Assembly (NCBI GenBank): GCA_964609245.1
Contig: CAZSSB010000012.1
Location: forward strand, 6,525 to 70,524
DNA: 64,000 nt
Direction of reading: 5' to 3'
DNA from: JAFGCY01 sp964609245
GTDB taxonomy: Bacteria > 4484-113 > JAFGCY01
Notes under the pieces: model-generated
What the model was told of the DNA's origin: nothing
The model's database searches: none
The model's input: only the letters and a program-made list of their open reading frames with translations
Translations under genes and position numbers: made by a program
Shown: one piece after another, positions 49,745-59,404 of the stretch
How positions within the stretch are numbered: position 1 is the stretch's first letter
How the letters are laid out: each line of letters opens with the position of its first letter

Positions 49745-50722
49745 ATGGGGCTGCAGATCAGGGCGGAGGCAGCCGGTACAGGTGCGCGCAGTGACTACTA
49801 CGCAGCCGCGCTGCGATTCATCGACCCGCAGTTGACGCCGGACAGTCCACTGGCCGACGTGCATACCGCCGCGATCGGCCGCCGCCAGCAGCTGCTTCAG
49901 CAACCGATTCGGCAGTCGCGCGAGGATCTGCTGGCCCTCGACGAGGCGCTGGACTACGTACGCGCCTACCGGCTCAACACCGCCAGCGCAGCCGGCAGCG
50001 CCGACCATGCGATGGAAGTCCTTGAGCTGCCTGGGCCAGGATTAGCTTCAGTTCAGCCCGACGACATCAGCGAGCCAGCCGATGCTGCGGTGCCGGACAG
50101 CCCCGAAGCCGGCGACCAGCAGGAGCACGCTTCAGCCACGGCATCGACGCGCCGGGCTCGGGGGCGGCCATCGCTGCGCGATGTGATGGCCCAGGCGCGC
50201 CCCGCCGATACGGTGATCGGAGCACCACAGACCGAACCTACGGTCAACACCGCGGTACCCGTTCGGCAGGTGGCCATCCTGCCGGAGACCCGGGCCTGGC
50301 CGGTACTGCTGGGCCTGTTGCTGATACTCTGGCAGAGCTGGCTGGCGCTGTTTGCCGGCTGGACCGTCGCTCGATTCCTGATCTGGCCCGGACCGGGCGT
50401 GGAGCTCCGGCTCGGCTGGCTGACCGCGGCCGGCCTGCTGCTGCTCGGCGGCGCGGCGGCGGTCTCCACGGGCATCCTGGTCTGGCGCTACCGCCGGCGC
50501 ACCGGGCATCTGCTGACGCTCGTGCACCTGACCGCGGGCTTCATCGCGCTCGACCTCGCCGCCTGGCGGCTGGCGGCCAGCGACGCGCAGCTGCTGGTCG
50601 ATCCGCCGCGCGGCTGGTACTGGCTGCTGCTGATCGGCGCCTGGCTGATCGCGACGGTCATGGCCTGGCTGCACGATCTGCGCGCCGCAGAACGCCCTCC
50701 GCAGGCTGGCCAGTCCCCGTGA
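49745..50722 (+). CDS. Membrane protein with disordered N-terminal region
   Basis: The 325-residue protein has a helical N-terminal 85 residues (ALRFIDPQLTPDSPLADVH, LLALDEALDYVRAYRL). A low-complexity Ala/Pro/Glu region follows to about residue 170, then four membrane helices, beginning WPVLLGLLLILWQSWLALFA. The last ends with the Pro-rich tail ERPPQAGQSP. AGGAGGAGG precedes the ATG. No family recognised. The next gene, the D-Ala-D-Ala carboxypeptidase, has its own promoter. Confidence 0.65.
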   Translation: MGLQIRAEAAGTGARSDYYAAALRFIDPQLTPDSPLADVHTAAIGRRQQLLQQPIRQSREDLLALDEALDYVRAYRLNTASAAGSADHAMEVLELPGPGLASVQPDDISEPADAAVPDSPEAGDQQEHASATASTRRARGRPSLRDVMAQARPADTVIGAPQTEPTVNTAVPVRQVAILPETRAWPVLLGLLLILWQSWLALFAGWTVARFLIWPGPGVELRLGWLTAAGLLLLGGAAAVSTGILVWRYRRRTGHLLTLVHLTAGFIALDLAAWRLAASDAQLLVDPPRGWYWLLLIGAWLIATVMAWLHDLRAAERPPQAGQSP

Positions 50723-50791
50723 CGAACCGCGTCGCCTCCGGCCGCGTCTACAAACGAGTGCCGACCACATCCATCCACCGTCCGGCGGTGC

Positions 50792-50797
50792 TAGAAT
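50792..50797 (+). promoter_or_regulatory. -10 box TAGAAT for D-Ala-D-Ala carboxypeptidase gene
   Basis: GC-TAGAAT ends eight bases before the ATG at 50806, predicting a leaderless or nearly leaderless mRNA. Confidence 0.5.
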
Positions 50798-50805
50798 ACG
50801 CGCGC

Positions 50806-51446
50806 ATGCCCCTGCGCTGCGCCGTCGTGCTGCCGATCGTGCTGGCCCTGCTCTGGGCGGGCAGCGCGGCCGCGCAGGACGGTGACCGGACCGACTCCCT
50901 GACGCTGCGCTCCTATCTGATCTACGACGTGACGGGTGACAGCATCGCCGCCGTGATGAACCGCGACCAGCGCCAGCCGATCGCCAGCCTGACGAAGCTG
51001 ATGACCGCGATCCTGACCTGCGAGCGCCTGCGCTTCGACGGCCGCTACATCCTCAGCGAGGCCGAGGCGAAGACCTTCGGCGTGGAAACGATGCGCGCCA
51101 GCAAGATGCTGGAACTGATGCTGGTGCCCAGCAACAACGAGATCTGCCGCGTGGCGGCGCGCCGGGTCAGCGGCTCCGAGCAGGCCTTCACCGCCGAGAT
51201 GAACGCCAAGGCCCGCCAGCTGGGCCTGAGTGACACCCGCTTCGCCAATGCCACGGGCCTGCCCGCCGCGGACCAGTATTCGACGATGGACGACGTGCTG
51301 CTGCTGGCCCGGGTGGCGCTGACCTACCCGCGCATCCGCCAGGCGATCCGGCTCAGCGAAGTGGAGCTGGCCGGCAAGCGCTATGACGGCACGCTGATGC
51401 CGCTCTACGACCGCCACCCCGGACTGCTGGGCGGCAAGACCGGCTA
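50806..51446 (+). CDS. D-alanyl-D-alanine carboxypeptidase (DacA-like), cut by the assembly gap
   Basis: The visible 213 residues have a signal peptide (RCAVVLPIVLALLWAGSAAA) and the three penicillin-binding motifs: SxxK in IASLTKLMTA, SxN in VPSNNEI, and KTG in GGKTG at the gap border. These belong to S11 (low-molecular-mass PBP) enzymes that trim the last D-Ala from peptidoglycan stems. The C-terminal part after KTG is lost in the run of N. A leaderless -10 box fixes the ATG. Confidence 0.88.
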
Positions 51447-51546
51447 NNNNNNNNNNNNNNNNNNNNNNNNNNNNNNNNNNNNNNNNNNNNNNNNNNNNNN
51501 NNNNNNNNNNNNNNNNNNNNNNNNNNNNNNNNNNNNNNNNNNNNNN
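51447..51546. other. Assembly gap of 100 N
   Basis: Exactly 100 N characters are present, the standard placeholder for a gap of unknown size. The true sequence between the two flanks is not known. Confidence 0.99.
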
Positions 51547-52422
51547 CGGGTCTGCGCAGAGACAGTGGCGCCGGCCTACGGCGCGATCATCACCGCCGCC
51601 GCGGAAGAGCGCCGCGCCCGCCGCAGCCTGCACCTGCAGAGCGCCACGGCGCTGCAGTTCGTCGCCGAGATGCTGGACGTGCTGGTCGGCCGCGACACGC
51701 TCAGCATCGAGCAGTTGGCGCCCCAAATCGACACCTATGTCGAGGAGCACGCTGTGCTGCGCACTCACTGGCAGGAGCGGCGCGAGGACGTTGCCGCCGC
51801 GGTGCTGGCGCTGGAGCAGGCCTGGAGCGAGGTCTGGCCGCGTCAGGACCTCCGCTTCGACATGGCGGGTGACGCCGCGCAGCTGGAGGCCGGCCTGGTC
51901 GTCCCGCCCAACGATGTCCGCACCATCGCTCTCCGCCAGTACCACGCCAATGAGTACGCGCGCCTCGCGATGGTCTACCTGGACTACGAGCCGGCTGCGA
52001 TGCCCAGCCCCGAGAGCCACGTGCCGGAGGGCTGCGACGAGCTTGCCAAAGCGCTGGAGCGGCTGGAGGCGGCACTGCTGGTGCGCTACAGCATGGACCA
52101 GGCGATCGAGACGGACGTCGAGCGCGTCGCCGAGCTGGCGCGCGTGGACCTGTCACGCACTCCCTGGGACGAGATCCGCATCCCTCAGGGGCGCTACGCC
52201 CGCCCGCGGGTAACGGCCAGCATCGCGCGCCTCAGGCTGCTCAAGTACCTCGACACGCTGCTGATGGACTGCCTCGACATCGCGGTCTACGAAGTGGACC
52301 TGGCCTGGCGCGAGGTCTGGCCGGAGCACGACCTTGAGACCAACGTCTTCGCCTTCGCCGGCCTGACGGAACTGCACGAGTGGCCACCCGATCCACTGGC
52401 CGAGATGACGTTCAGGCAGTGA
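51547..52422 (+). CDS. C-terminal part of a protein with repeated WxEVWP segments (start lost in gap)
   Basis: The 291 visible residues after the gap are mostly helical and do not resemble the end of an S11 carboxypeptidase. The segments AWSEVWPRQDLRFDMAG and AWREVWPEHDLETNVFAFAG are clearly related, so the protein contains an internal repeat about 150 residues apart. It may be a separate gene or a C-terminal extension of the peptidase. The frame continues into the gap by chance or by design; that cannot be known here. Confidence 0.55.
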   Translation, partial: RVCAETVAPAYGAIITAAAEERRARRSLHLQSATALQFVAEMLDVLVGRDTLSIEQLAPQIDTYVEEHAVLRTHWQERREDVAAAVLALEQAWSEVWPRQDLRFDMAGDAAQLEAGLVVPPNDVRTIALRQYHANEYARLAMVYLDYEPAAMPSPESHVPEGCDELAKALERLEAALLVRYSMDQAIETDVERVAELARVDLSRTPWDEIRIPQGRYARPRVTASIARLRLLKYLDTLLMDCLDIAVYEVDLAWREVWPEHDLETNVFAFAGLTELHEWPPDPLAEMTFRQ

Positions 52423-52458
52423 GGCTCCCTGGCGCGCCGGCAGCACCCGCGGCCCCGG

Positions 52459-52497
52459 CAGGCGGGGCTTCAGCCCCGCGATTCAGAGGTCAGGGGG

Positions 52498-52521
<24 letters not shown>
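52459..52521 (+). repeat. Dispersed double-hairpin repeat, copy 2
   Basis: Hairpin 1 is GCGGGGC-TTCA-GCCCCGC (52462-52479). Hairpin 2 is GGGGGC-TAAT-GCCCCC (52493-52508). The linker GATTCAGAGGTC and the tail CTACCGATCGG match copy 1 at 13195-13260. On the minus strand the acr3 stop codon (52498-52500) lies inside hairpin 2. Confidence 0.75.
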
Positions 52522-53742
<1,221 letters not shown>

Positions 53743-53762
53743 TTGTGACTTCTCCTGAGTGA

Positions 53763-54221
53763 CTAATCCTGGGATTGAGTAACGGGATGCGGCTCCAGTG
53801 CTTCGGGCAGTTCCTCGATGAAGGCGCGGATCTCGTCGCGCACCCGCCGGTAGTGCCCCAGCGCCTCCTCCTCGCCAGCGGCGCCCTCCGCCAGCCGCGG
53901 CGGGTCGTCGAAGCCGCGGTGGATCACCGGCGTGCCGCCGGGAAACAGCGGGCAGGTCTCGTGGGCGTTGTCGCAGACGGTGACCACACAGTCGAATGCC
54001 ACATCGCGAAGCTCCTCCAGATGCTTGCTGTACTGGCCACTGATGTCAATGCCCGCCTCGGCCATCACCTGCACGGCTCGGGGGTCGAGCTCTCTAGGCT
54101 CCAGCCCCGCGCTGTAGGGCTCGATCACTCCGCGCCTGAGGCTGCGCGCCCAGCCCTCGGCCAGCTGGCTGCGGCAGGAGTTGCCGGTGCAGAGGAACAG
54201 CACCGTTAGTGGCGCCGGCAT
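53763..54221 (-). CDS. arsC: Arsenate reductase, LMW-PTP type
   Basis: This 152-residue enzyme reduces arsenate to arsenite. The P-loop nucleophile is in FLCTGNSCRSQLAEG (C-x5-R). Further Cys residues, VTVCDNAHETCPLFPG, form the relay typical of thioredoxin-coupled ArsC. The start ATG at 54221 overlaps the end of arsR by 16 bases. The frame is open further upstream but would run over arsR. It is followed after 20 bases by acr3. Confidence 0.95.
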   Translation of the reverse strand: MPAPLTVLFLCTGNSCRSQLAEGWARSLRRGVIEPYSAGLEPRELDPRAVQVMAEAGIDISGQYSKHLEELRDVAFDCVVTVCDNAHETCPLFPGGTPVIHRGFDDPPRLAEGAAGEEEALGHYRRVRDEIRAFIEELPEALEPHPVTQSQD

Positions 54222-54586
54222 AGCTCTTCCTTGTCCTGCAGGAGAATGTCGGCCATCAGCTGGCGGTCGGCGCGAATGCGGGGATCGCCCTCCAGCACGG
54301 CGGCCAGCCAGCCGAGTGCGCCGCGCACCGCCGGCGAGGAGCCGGCGCCGGCCAGGTGGTAATTCGTCCAGCGGCCGTTGCGGCGCTGCTGAACAAGCCC
54401 GGCCTGCCTGAGCACGCCCATGTGCCGCGAGACGGTCGACGGCGACAGCTCCAAGAGCTCGATCAGCTGACAAGCGCAGAGCTCCCCGGTCCGGAGCGCC
54501 ATCAGCACCCGTACGCGGCTCGAGTCGCTGAGCGCCTGGGCGATGGCGAGCTGCTCCGACAACACATCACTTGCATAGTTGGCCAT
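54206..54586 (-). CDS. arsR: ArsR family transcriptional repressor
   Basis: This 126-residue winged-helix protein has the As(III)-binding C-x-C in GELCACQLIELL and recognition helix SPSTVSRHMGVLRQAGLV. In the family, arsenite binding releases DNA. The ATG at 54586 is preferred to an upstream in-frame ATG at 54598, which lies inside the TATAAT box. The operator is expected around the -10 box. It overlaps arsC by 16 bases. Confidence 0.94.
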   Translation of the reverse strand: MANYASDVLSEQLAIAQALSDSSRVRVLMALRTGELCACQLIELLELSPSTVSRHMGVLRQAGLVQQRRNGRWTNYHLAGAGSSPAVRGALGWLAAVLEGDPRIRADRQLMADILLQDKEELCRRH

Positions 54587-54596
54587 TCGTCGAAGC

Positions 54597-54602
54597 ATTA
54601 TA
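54597..54602 (-). promoter_or_regulatory. -10 box TATAAT of the ars operon
   Basis: Minus-strand GC-TATAAT ends ten bases before the arsR ATG at 54586. An ArsR operator would be expected here, but I see no clear dyad. Confidence 0.5.
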
Positions 54603-54681
54603 GCAAACCCACCCTCTCGTCCGGGGGCCGGACGGGACGTCCGCGCTCCGGCAGGCGCCGGCAGCATCCGCCCGGATACTG

Positions 54682-54687
54682 TACAAT
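54682..54687 (+). promoter_or_regulatory. -10 box TACAAT for rsfS
   Basis: TACAAT is followed by a 48-base leader containing GCAGGAGG before the ATG at 54736. Confidence 0.45.
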
Positions 54688-54735
54688 GAAACGGCAAATC
54701 AACCGTCGCCGGCCGTCCGAGCCGGCAGGAGGTTT

Positions 54736-55134
54736 ATGGCGAAGGCGCGCAATGTGGCGCGGGCGAAGGCGAAGCCCCGAATGGACGACGAACTGACCAT
54801 GCACGACGTGCTGGCGCTGATCGTCAGGTCCATTGAAGATAAGAAGGGTGAAGACCCGCAAGTACTTGATCTTGAGGAGCAGCTGGACTACCTCGACTAC
54901 TTGGTGGTTTGCAGCGGGCAGACGCCGCTGCACACGCAGGCGATCGCAGATCACATCAAGGCTGAGCTGGCCCGCTATGATATAATTCCCGATGGCCTCA
55001 ACGGATACCGCCACGGGGATTGGATTCTCCTGGATTACGGTGTCCTGGTGGTCCACATCTTCTTGCCGCAGGTGCGCGACTTCTACCGTCTGGAGGAGTT
55101 GTGGGCCGGCGGGCGGATGGTTGAGTTGAAATAG
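54736..55134 (+). CDS. rsfS: Ribosome silencing factor RsfS
   Basis: This 132-residue protein binds L14 and blocks subunit joining in starvation. Family blocks are ALIVRSIEDKKGEDPQVLDL, DYLVVCSGQTPLHTQAIADH, the GDWILLDYGVLVVHIFLPQV run and DFYRLEELW. About 20 basic residues precede the domain, which is longer than usual. GGAGG lies seven bases before the ATG. A tRNA-Ala gene follows, after a five-base gap. Confidence 0.94.
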   Translation: MAKARNVARAKAKPRMDDELTMHDVLALIVRSIEDKKGEDPQVLDLEEQLDYLDYLVVCSGQTPLHTQAIADHIKAELARYDIIPDGLNGYRHGDWILLDYGVLVVHIFLPQVRDFYRLEELWAGGRMVELK

Positions 55135-55138
55135 TCGC

Positions 55139-55210
55139 GGGGCTGTGGCGCAGCGGTAGCGCATCTGTCTGGCAGACAGAGGGTCAGGGGTTCGAATCCC
55201 CTCAGCTCCA
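55139..55210 (+). tRNA. tRNA-Ala (anticodon GGC)
   Basis: The cloverleaf is complete: acceptor GGGGCTG/CAGCTCC, D stem GCGC/GCGC, anticodon stem TCTGT/ACAGA with loop CTGGCAG, T stem AGGGG/CCCCT with TTCGAAT loop. The anticodon GGC reads GCC. The acceptor contains G3-U70, the identity pair for alanine. The CCA end is not encoded. Confidence 0.95.
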
Positions 55211-55281
55211 CTTGATGCGGAAACCCGATCCGCGTTTGTCGGGTCTAAGCGAGATAGTTCGCGGGAATGACAAGGGGACCA

Positions 55282-56649
55282 ATGATGCGAAACATCGAAC
55301 GCCTTGCCTGTCTGGTAATCGCCGCGCTCGCCGTGGGCGTGCTGTGGGCCACCCCCGCCCCGGCGCGTGAGGACACGGCGATCCAGCTGGAATTCAACCC
55401 CGAGGATGGATTCTCCTCGCGCTACATGTTCCAGTTGATGATGATCGGCGCGCACGTCTCTCCGGGGCGCAAGGACGAGATGATCCCCGGCGAGTTCATG
55501 ATCGGCACCGTCTACAAGGACGAGATCGTCGAGTCGCTCTACGGCCTCAACCGGCACGCGATCACCTTCTACGAGTACAACGTCCGGGCGCTCCAGACAC
55601 CGTTCGGCCGTGACCGTGAGGATCCCCGCTTTGGCGGCACGCCCTGGCCCGCCCTGCCGGAGACGGGCGGCGATGAAGGCGGTGGTGGCGGCGGCGGCGA
55701 GGGCGGCGGCGGCGGTGGCGGCGGCGGTGGCGGCGGCGGTGGTGGCGGTGGTGACCAGCACAGTGCCAGCCCGCCCGGTGGCGGCGGCGGCTTCGTCGGC
55801 GGCCTGGGCCTTCCGCTCAGCGGTAATCCGCTCCAGGGCGGCGGCGGCGGCCGCGGCGGCGGTGGCGGTGGCGGCGGCGACGATGGGGACGGCGGCCTGG
55901 CCGGTGGCACCGGTGGCAGCGCGGTCAACCTCGACACCATCCTGGTGACCGATCTGGAGTACCTGACCAACAAGCGCGGTGAAGTGCTCGATATCGGCGG
56001 CCTCGACACGCTGCGCAAGGTCAGCCGCAACCGGCTGATCTCGGACGATGCGGACGAGCGCTTCTACATCGATATCAACATCAGCCACGTCTTCGAATGG
56101 ACCCATCTGCTGTACGTACCGGAGGAGCCGGTCTACAAGGAGGATATCTGGTTCCATTCCTACCCCCTGCACATCCCGGGCCTGCCGATGGACCAGCCGG
56201 TGATGACCAAGTTCATGTACAAGCTGATCGACTTCCGCACCGTCGGGCACCGGCGGGTGGCGGTGATCGACGCCAGCGGCGTGGCTGAGTGGAACATGGA
56301 ATGGGACGAGCGCACCGAGGAAGAGCTTACCGAGTTCAAGAGCTGGGGCAACATGGGCATCGCGGCGCGCTACTGGTTCGACTATGAGAACGGTGAGATC
56401 TTCGGCATCGAGCGCCCGCCGTTCCGCGACTGGCAGTACGAGCGCAACTACGGCGGGATGAACCTGATCCAGGTGCCCTACGACGGGCTGTTCGCGATGA
56501 GGTATCCGGGCCTGGTGATCAGCTGGGAGTTCTTCTACAACACGCGCGTCACCGACATCAGCGGCAAGCCGCGGCTGGTGGAGATCGAGCCGGAGGAACT
56601 GCGGCGCTACGTGGTACTTAACATGTTCTGCCAGCTCGAAGCTGAGTAG
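55282..56649 (+). CDS. Secreted protein with polyglycine region
   Basis: The 455-residue protein has a signal peptide (ERLACLVIAALAVGVLWATP). Residues from about 132 to 220 are dominated by glycine runs of up to 17 in a row, separated by HSASPPGGGGGFVGGL-type spacers. The C-terminal 235 residues form an unrecognised folded domain with FYIDINISHVFEWTHLLYVP and FRDWQYERNYGGMNLI. ATG at 55267 is upstream in frame; I prefer 55282 because the signal peptide begins there. An 11-bp terminator-like hairpin follows the stop. Confidence 0.65.
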   Translation: MMRNIERLACLVIAALAVGVLWATPAPAREDTAIQLEFNPEDGFSSRYMFQLMMIGAHVSPGRKDEMIPGEFMIGTVYKDEIVESLYGLNRHAITFYEYNVRALQTPFGRDREDPRFGGTPWPALPETGGDEGGGGGGGEGGGGGGGGGGGGGGGGGDQHSASPPGGGGGFVGGLGLPLSGNPLQGGGGGRGGGGGGGGDDGDGGLAGGTGGSAVNLDTILVTDLEYLTNKRGEVLDIGGLDTLRKVSRNRLISDDADERFYIDINISHVFEWTHLLYVPEEPVYKEDIWFHSYPLHIPGLPMDQPVMTKFMYKLIDFRTVGHRRVAVIDASGVAEWNMEWDERTEEELTEFKSWGNMGIAARYWFDYENGEIFGIERPPFRDWQYERNYGGMNLIQVPYDGLFAMRYPGLVISWEFFYNTRVTDISGKPRLVEIEPEELRRYVVLNMFCQLEAE

Positions 56650-56667
56650 CGGACAATGTTGATCCTG

Positions 56668-56693
56668 ACAAGCCCCGGTCCGCCGGGGCTTGT
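56668..56693 (+). terminator. Perfect 11-bp hairpin after the polyglycine gene
   Basis: ACAAGCCCCGG-TCCG-CCGGGGCTTGT is a perfect stem with a four-base loop. The U-run is short (TGTTGCT), so termination may be partial. It separates the polyglycine gene from 56744. Confidence 0.6.
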
Positions 56694-56743
56694 TGCTATA
56701 TACTGGGGGTGGCAGGCAGCCAAGCTGCCGCCGGGAGTCCGAT

Positions 56744-57223
56744 GTGAGACGCTGGATTCCGTTGCTGATGATCCTGGCCGGCCTGGCGGCGCTCGGTACT
56801 TACTTCGGGCCGGACCTCTACCGCGGCTTGCTGTTCAGGCGTGACTGCGCCGCGCTGCTTGAGGCCACCGCCGCCGGTGACCTGAGCCAGGTCGCCGCGC
56901 AGCTGACGCCCACCCAGCAGAGCGGGATCGGCGCCCTGATCACCGACACGGTGCCGGCAGGCTACGAGGAGTACATCGAGTCGCTGAGAATGACGCGCTG
57001 GTGGCGGGTGGACAAGACCACCATCTGGGCAATCGTTACCGTCCGTCTTGGCAACGGCGATGGTCTGAGCATCTACCAGGGCAAGCTGCGCTGGATCTAC
57101 GATCCCGCCGCCCGGCGCTGGTGGTGGGACTTCAACGGCAGCTATGGTGCGCCGCTGGCGTCCTCCGGCGAGCCCGTCTGGCAGCGGCTGGGCGACCTGA
57201 TCCAGCTCACGGAGCAACTATGA
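56744..57223 (+). CDS. Small membrane-anchored hypothetical protein
   Basis: The frame is preceded by GGGAG and starts at GTG 56744. It has one hydrophobic segment (WIPLLMILAGLAALGTYFGP) and a soluble part with WWRVDKTTIWAIVTVRLGN and a Trp-rich AARRWWWDFNGSY end, the look of a small alpha/beta (NTF2-like) fold. The length is 159 residues. Its stop overlaps the ribD ATG (ATGATG), so the two are translationally coupled. The role is unknown. Confidence 0.6.
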   Translation: MRRWIPLLMILAGLAALGTYFGPDLYRGLLFRRDCAALLEATAAGDLSQVAAQLTPTQQSGIGALITDTVPAGYEEYIESLRMTRWWRVDKTTIWAIVTVRLGNGDGLSIYQGKLRWIYDPAARRWWWDFNGSYGAPLASSGEPVWQRLGDLIQLTEQL

Positions 57224-58407
57224 TGGGGGAGCAGAACCCCTATCCCGGGCCCGGCTACGAGCACTTCATCCATGAGTGCCTGGAGCTGGCATTGGAGGGA
57301 CTGGGCTGGACCTCGCCCAATCCACTGGTCGGCTGCCTGCTGGTCCGCCACGGCGAGGTGATCGGCCGCGGCTTCCATGCGCGCGACGGCGAGGAGCATG
57401 CCGAGGTGCGGGCCCTCAGGGACGCCGGCGACGCGCGCGGGGCCAGCGCCTACGTAAGCCTCGAGCCCTGCTCCCACGTCGGCCGCCAGCCGTCCTGCTG
57501 CCACGAGCTGGCCAGGGCGGGCGTCAGGCGAGTAATCTGGGGTTGCGATGACGCCAATCCGTTGACCGCCGGGCGGGCCGCCAGCCTGCTGCCGGAGCTG
57601 GGCGTGGAAGCCTGTGGCGGGGTGCTGCGCGAGCAATGCGAGCGGCTGCTGGACTACTACATGCACGCCCACCGCCGCCAGCGGCCGTTCATGCATCTCA
57701 AGCTGGCGCTGAGCGCCGATGGAAAGATCGCCTGCCCCGGCGGCCATAGCCAGTGGCTATCCGGACCCGAGAGTCTGGGCTACGCCCACTTCCTGCGGCT
57801 GAAGTACGACGCCGCCCTGATCAGCTACCGCACCGTGCTGGCCGACGACCCGCGGCTCACCGTCCGCGACGAGCAGCTCTCAGCCTACCGCCGCCCGCCG
57901 GACTCACCGCGGCGTCAGCCCGTGCGCGTCGTGCTCGACCCGCGCTTCGAACTGGCGGACCGGCTGGATCAGCTGAGGCTGGGGCAGCTGCAGGGCCGTT
58001 TCCGAAGCGACCTACCGCAGCTGATCATCGCGGGTAACGCCAGGAATCTGCCCGCCGGGCCGGGCCGGGGGTCCAAGGTCCACCTGCTGGGACTCAAACG
58101 CGAAGGCGAAGAGCCGCTGAGCTTCGCCGAACTGGCGGCGGCCCTCTGGGAACTGGGTATCCGCAGCGTGCTGGTCGAAGGGGGCGGCGCGCTGGCCGCC
58201 GAGCTGCTGAGCCAGCGGCTGGCCGACAAGCTGACGCTGGTGTATACGCCGACGCTGATCGGCGCCGACGGGCTGGGCTTCACCCCGCCGCTCGGCTGCG
58301 AGCACCTCGGCGACTGCCCCCGGCTGGCGCGAGCCGAGGCCTTCAGCCTGGGACGCGACGCCGTGCTGGAAGGCTACCCCGCCTGGGATCAGTCCGCGGA
58401 CGAGTAG
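57220..58407 (+). CDS. ribD: Riboflavin biosynthesis bifunctional deaminase/reductase
   Basis: This 395-residue protein has an N-terminal CDA-type zinc deaminase (SPNPLVGCLLV, GEEHAEVRAL with the zinc His and catalytic Glu, and SLEPCSHVGRQPSCC with the zinc Cys pair). A C-terminal reductase domain follows (PFMHLKLALSADGKIACPGG, LVEGGGALAAELL). It carries out the second and third steps of riboflavin synthesis from GTP. Two ATGs (57220, 57223) overlap the upstream stop. No other rib gene is in the window. Confidence 0.92.
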   Translation: MMGEQNPYPGPGYEHFIHECLELALEGLGWTSPNPLVGCLLVRHGEVIGRGFHARDGEEHAEVRALRDAGDARGASAYVSLEPCSHVGRQPSCCHELARAGVRRVIWGCDDANPLTAGRAASLLPELGVEACGGVLREQCERLLDYYMHAHRRQRPFMHLKLALSADGKIACPGGHSQWLSGPESLGYAHFLRLKYDAALISYRTVLADDPRLTVRDEQLSAYRRPPDSPRRQPVRVVLDPRFELADRLDQLRLGQLQGRFRSDLPQLIIAGNARNLPAGPGRGSKVHLLGLKREGEEPLSFAELAAALWELGIRSVLVEGGGALAAELLSQRLADKLTLVYTPTLIGADGLGFTPPLGCEHLGDCPRLARAEAFSLGRDAVLEGYPAWDQSADE

Positions 58408-58502
58408 CCGCGCGGCATCGGGCCGGCTTCCGCACAATCAGGTTGTCGGTACCTGAATTCTCTGGTAGTATTTATGCGCCAATACTATATCGGAGTCGCA
58501 AA

Positions 58503-59303
58503 ATGGCCCAGGGCGAGTTCGGCAACTACCTGAGATTACTCCGCATCAAGAACAGCTTGACGATGACGCAGACCGCGGAGTTGACCGGCATTACCCAGGG
58601 CTATATCAGCCAAATTGAGAACGGCATCTACACGCCCTCGGCCAAGACGCTGGCCAAGCTGGCCCGGGCCTACTCCGTGCCGGAGATCCACCTGCTCAGA
58701 AAGGCCGGCATCGTGCAGATGGCCGGACCGGTTGAGGCCGGCGAATCGGCCGCGGGCGCCATCGATCCCCTGGTCGAGGTCAGCGACGCCCGGGAGCTGG
58801 TCGAGATGCTGAGGCGCAGCCTGGCCAGCATGGAATACCTCAGCGGCCAGCTGCTGCAACGGGCGCAGCTGGCCCCGCTGCCCGCGGCGCCGACCGGCGA
58901 TCACGAACTCAGCGCCGAGATGATCCTGCCGCTCTACGACGCCGCCTGGCAACCGCTGGCCAACGCGGCGGGGGAGCCGGCGGGCATGACGCTGCCCGCC
59001 GCCTTGTGCGACGACGATCCCGACGCTTTCATCCTGGCGACGGGCGACGACGCGATGGCGCCGCTGATCGAGACCGGTGACTGGGTAGTGATCAGTCCGG
59101 CGGCCAAGCTGGAGGCCGGGCACGTCGTGGCGGTCAACGACCGCAACCAGATCCGGCTGCGCGGCTACACGGCGACCAGGGACGCGATCGCGCTGACGCC
59201 GCTCAACCCCGAGCACCGCGACAAGGCGCTGCTGCTGAGCCGCAAGAAGGACAAGGTCGAGGTCGTCGGCCGCGTCCTGCGCATTGTCAACCGCGCTCTG
59301 TAG
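58503..59303 (+). CDS. XRE-type regulator with S24/LexA-like domain lacking the catalytic pair
   Basis: This 266-residue protein has an N-terminal helix-turn-helix (NYLRLLRIKNSLTMTQTAEL, then ITQGYISQIENGIYTPSAKT). The C-terminal domain aligns with the S24 peptidase fold: ATGDDAMAPLIETGDWVVI replaces the usual G-D-S-M-x-P. Alanine stands where the catalytic Ser should be, and VAVNDRNQIRLRGY has Arg where the Lys should be. The domain is therefore probably not proteolytic and may only dimerise or sense. The ATG 58503 follows GGAG; TACTAT at about 58485 could be a -10 box. Confidence 0.85.
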   Translation: MAQGEFGNYLRLLRIKNSLTMTQTAELTGITQGYISQIENGIYTPSAKTLAKLARAYSVPEIHLLRKAGIVQMAGPVEAGESAAGAIDPLVEVSDARELVEMLRRSLASMEYLSGQLLQRAQLAPLPAAPTGDHELSAEMILPLYDAAWQPLANAAGEPAGMTLPAALCDDDPDAFILATGDDAMAPLIETGDWVVISPAAKLEAGHVVAVNDRNQIRLRGYTATRDAIALTPLNPEHRDKALLLSRKKDKVEVVGRVLRIVNRAL

Positions 59304-59392
59304 CACCTGCCGCCCCCCGGAGGCGGCCGCCGCCACACAGGCCCTGCCGGCCCGACGGCGATGCAGGCCGTGCATAGGGATTCATCCTTCGC

Positions 59393-59398
59393 TACAAT
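59393..59398 (+). promoter_or_regulatory. -10 box TACAAT for leaderless hypothetical gene
   Basis: GC-TACAAT-ATGCCG-ATG: the box ends six bases before the ATG at 59405. Confidence 0.5.
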
Positions 59399-59404
59399 AT
59401 GCCG

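Noticed and set aside
55675..55890. CRISPR-like repeated DNA
   Set aside because: The repetition is of GGC/GGT glycine codons within a coding frame, without unique spacers between equal-length repeats.
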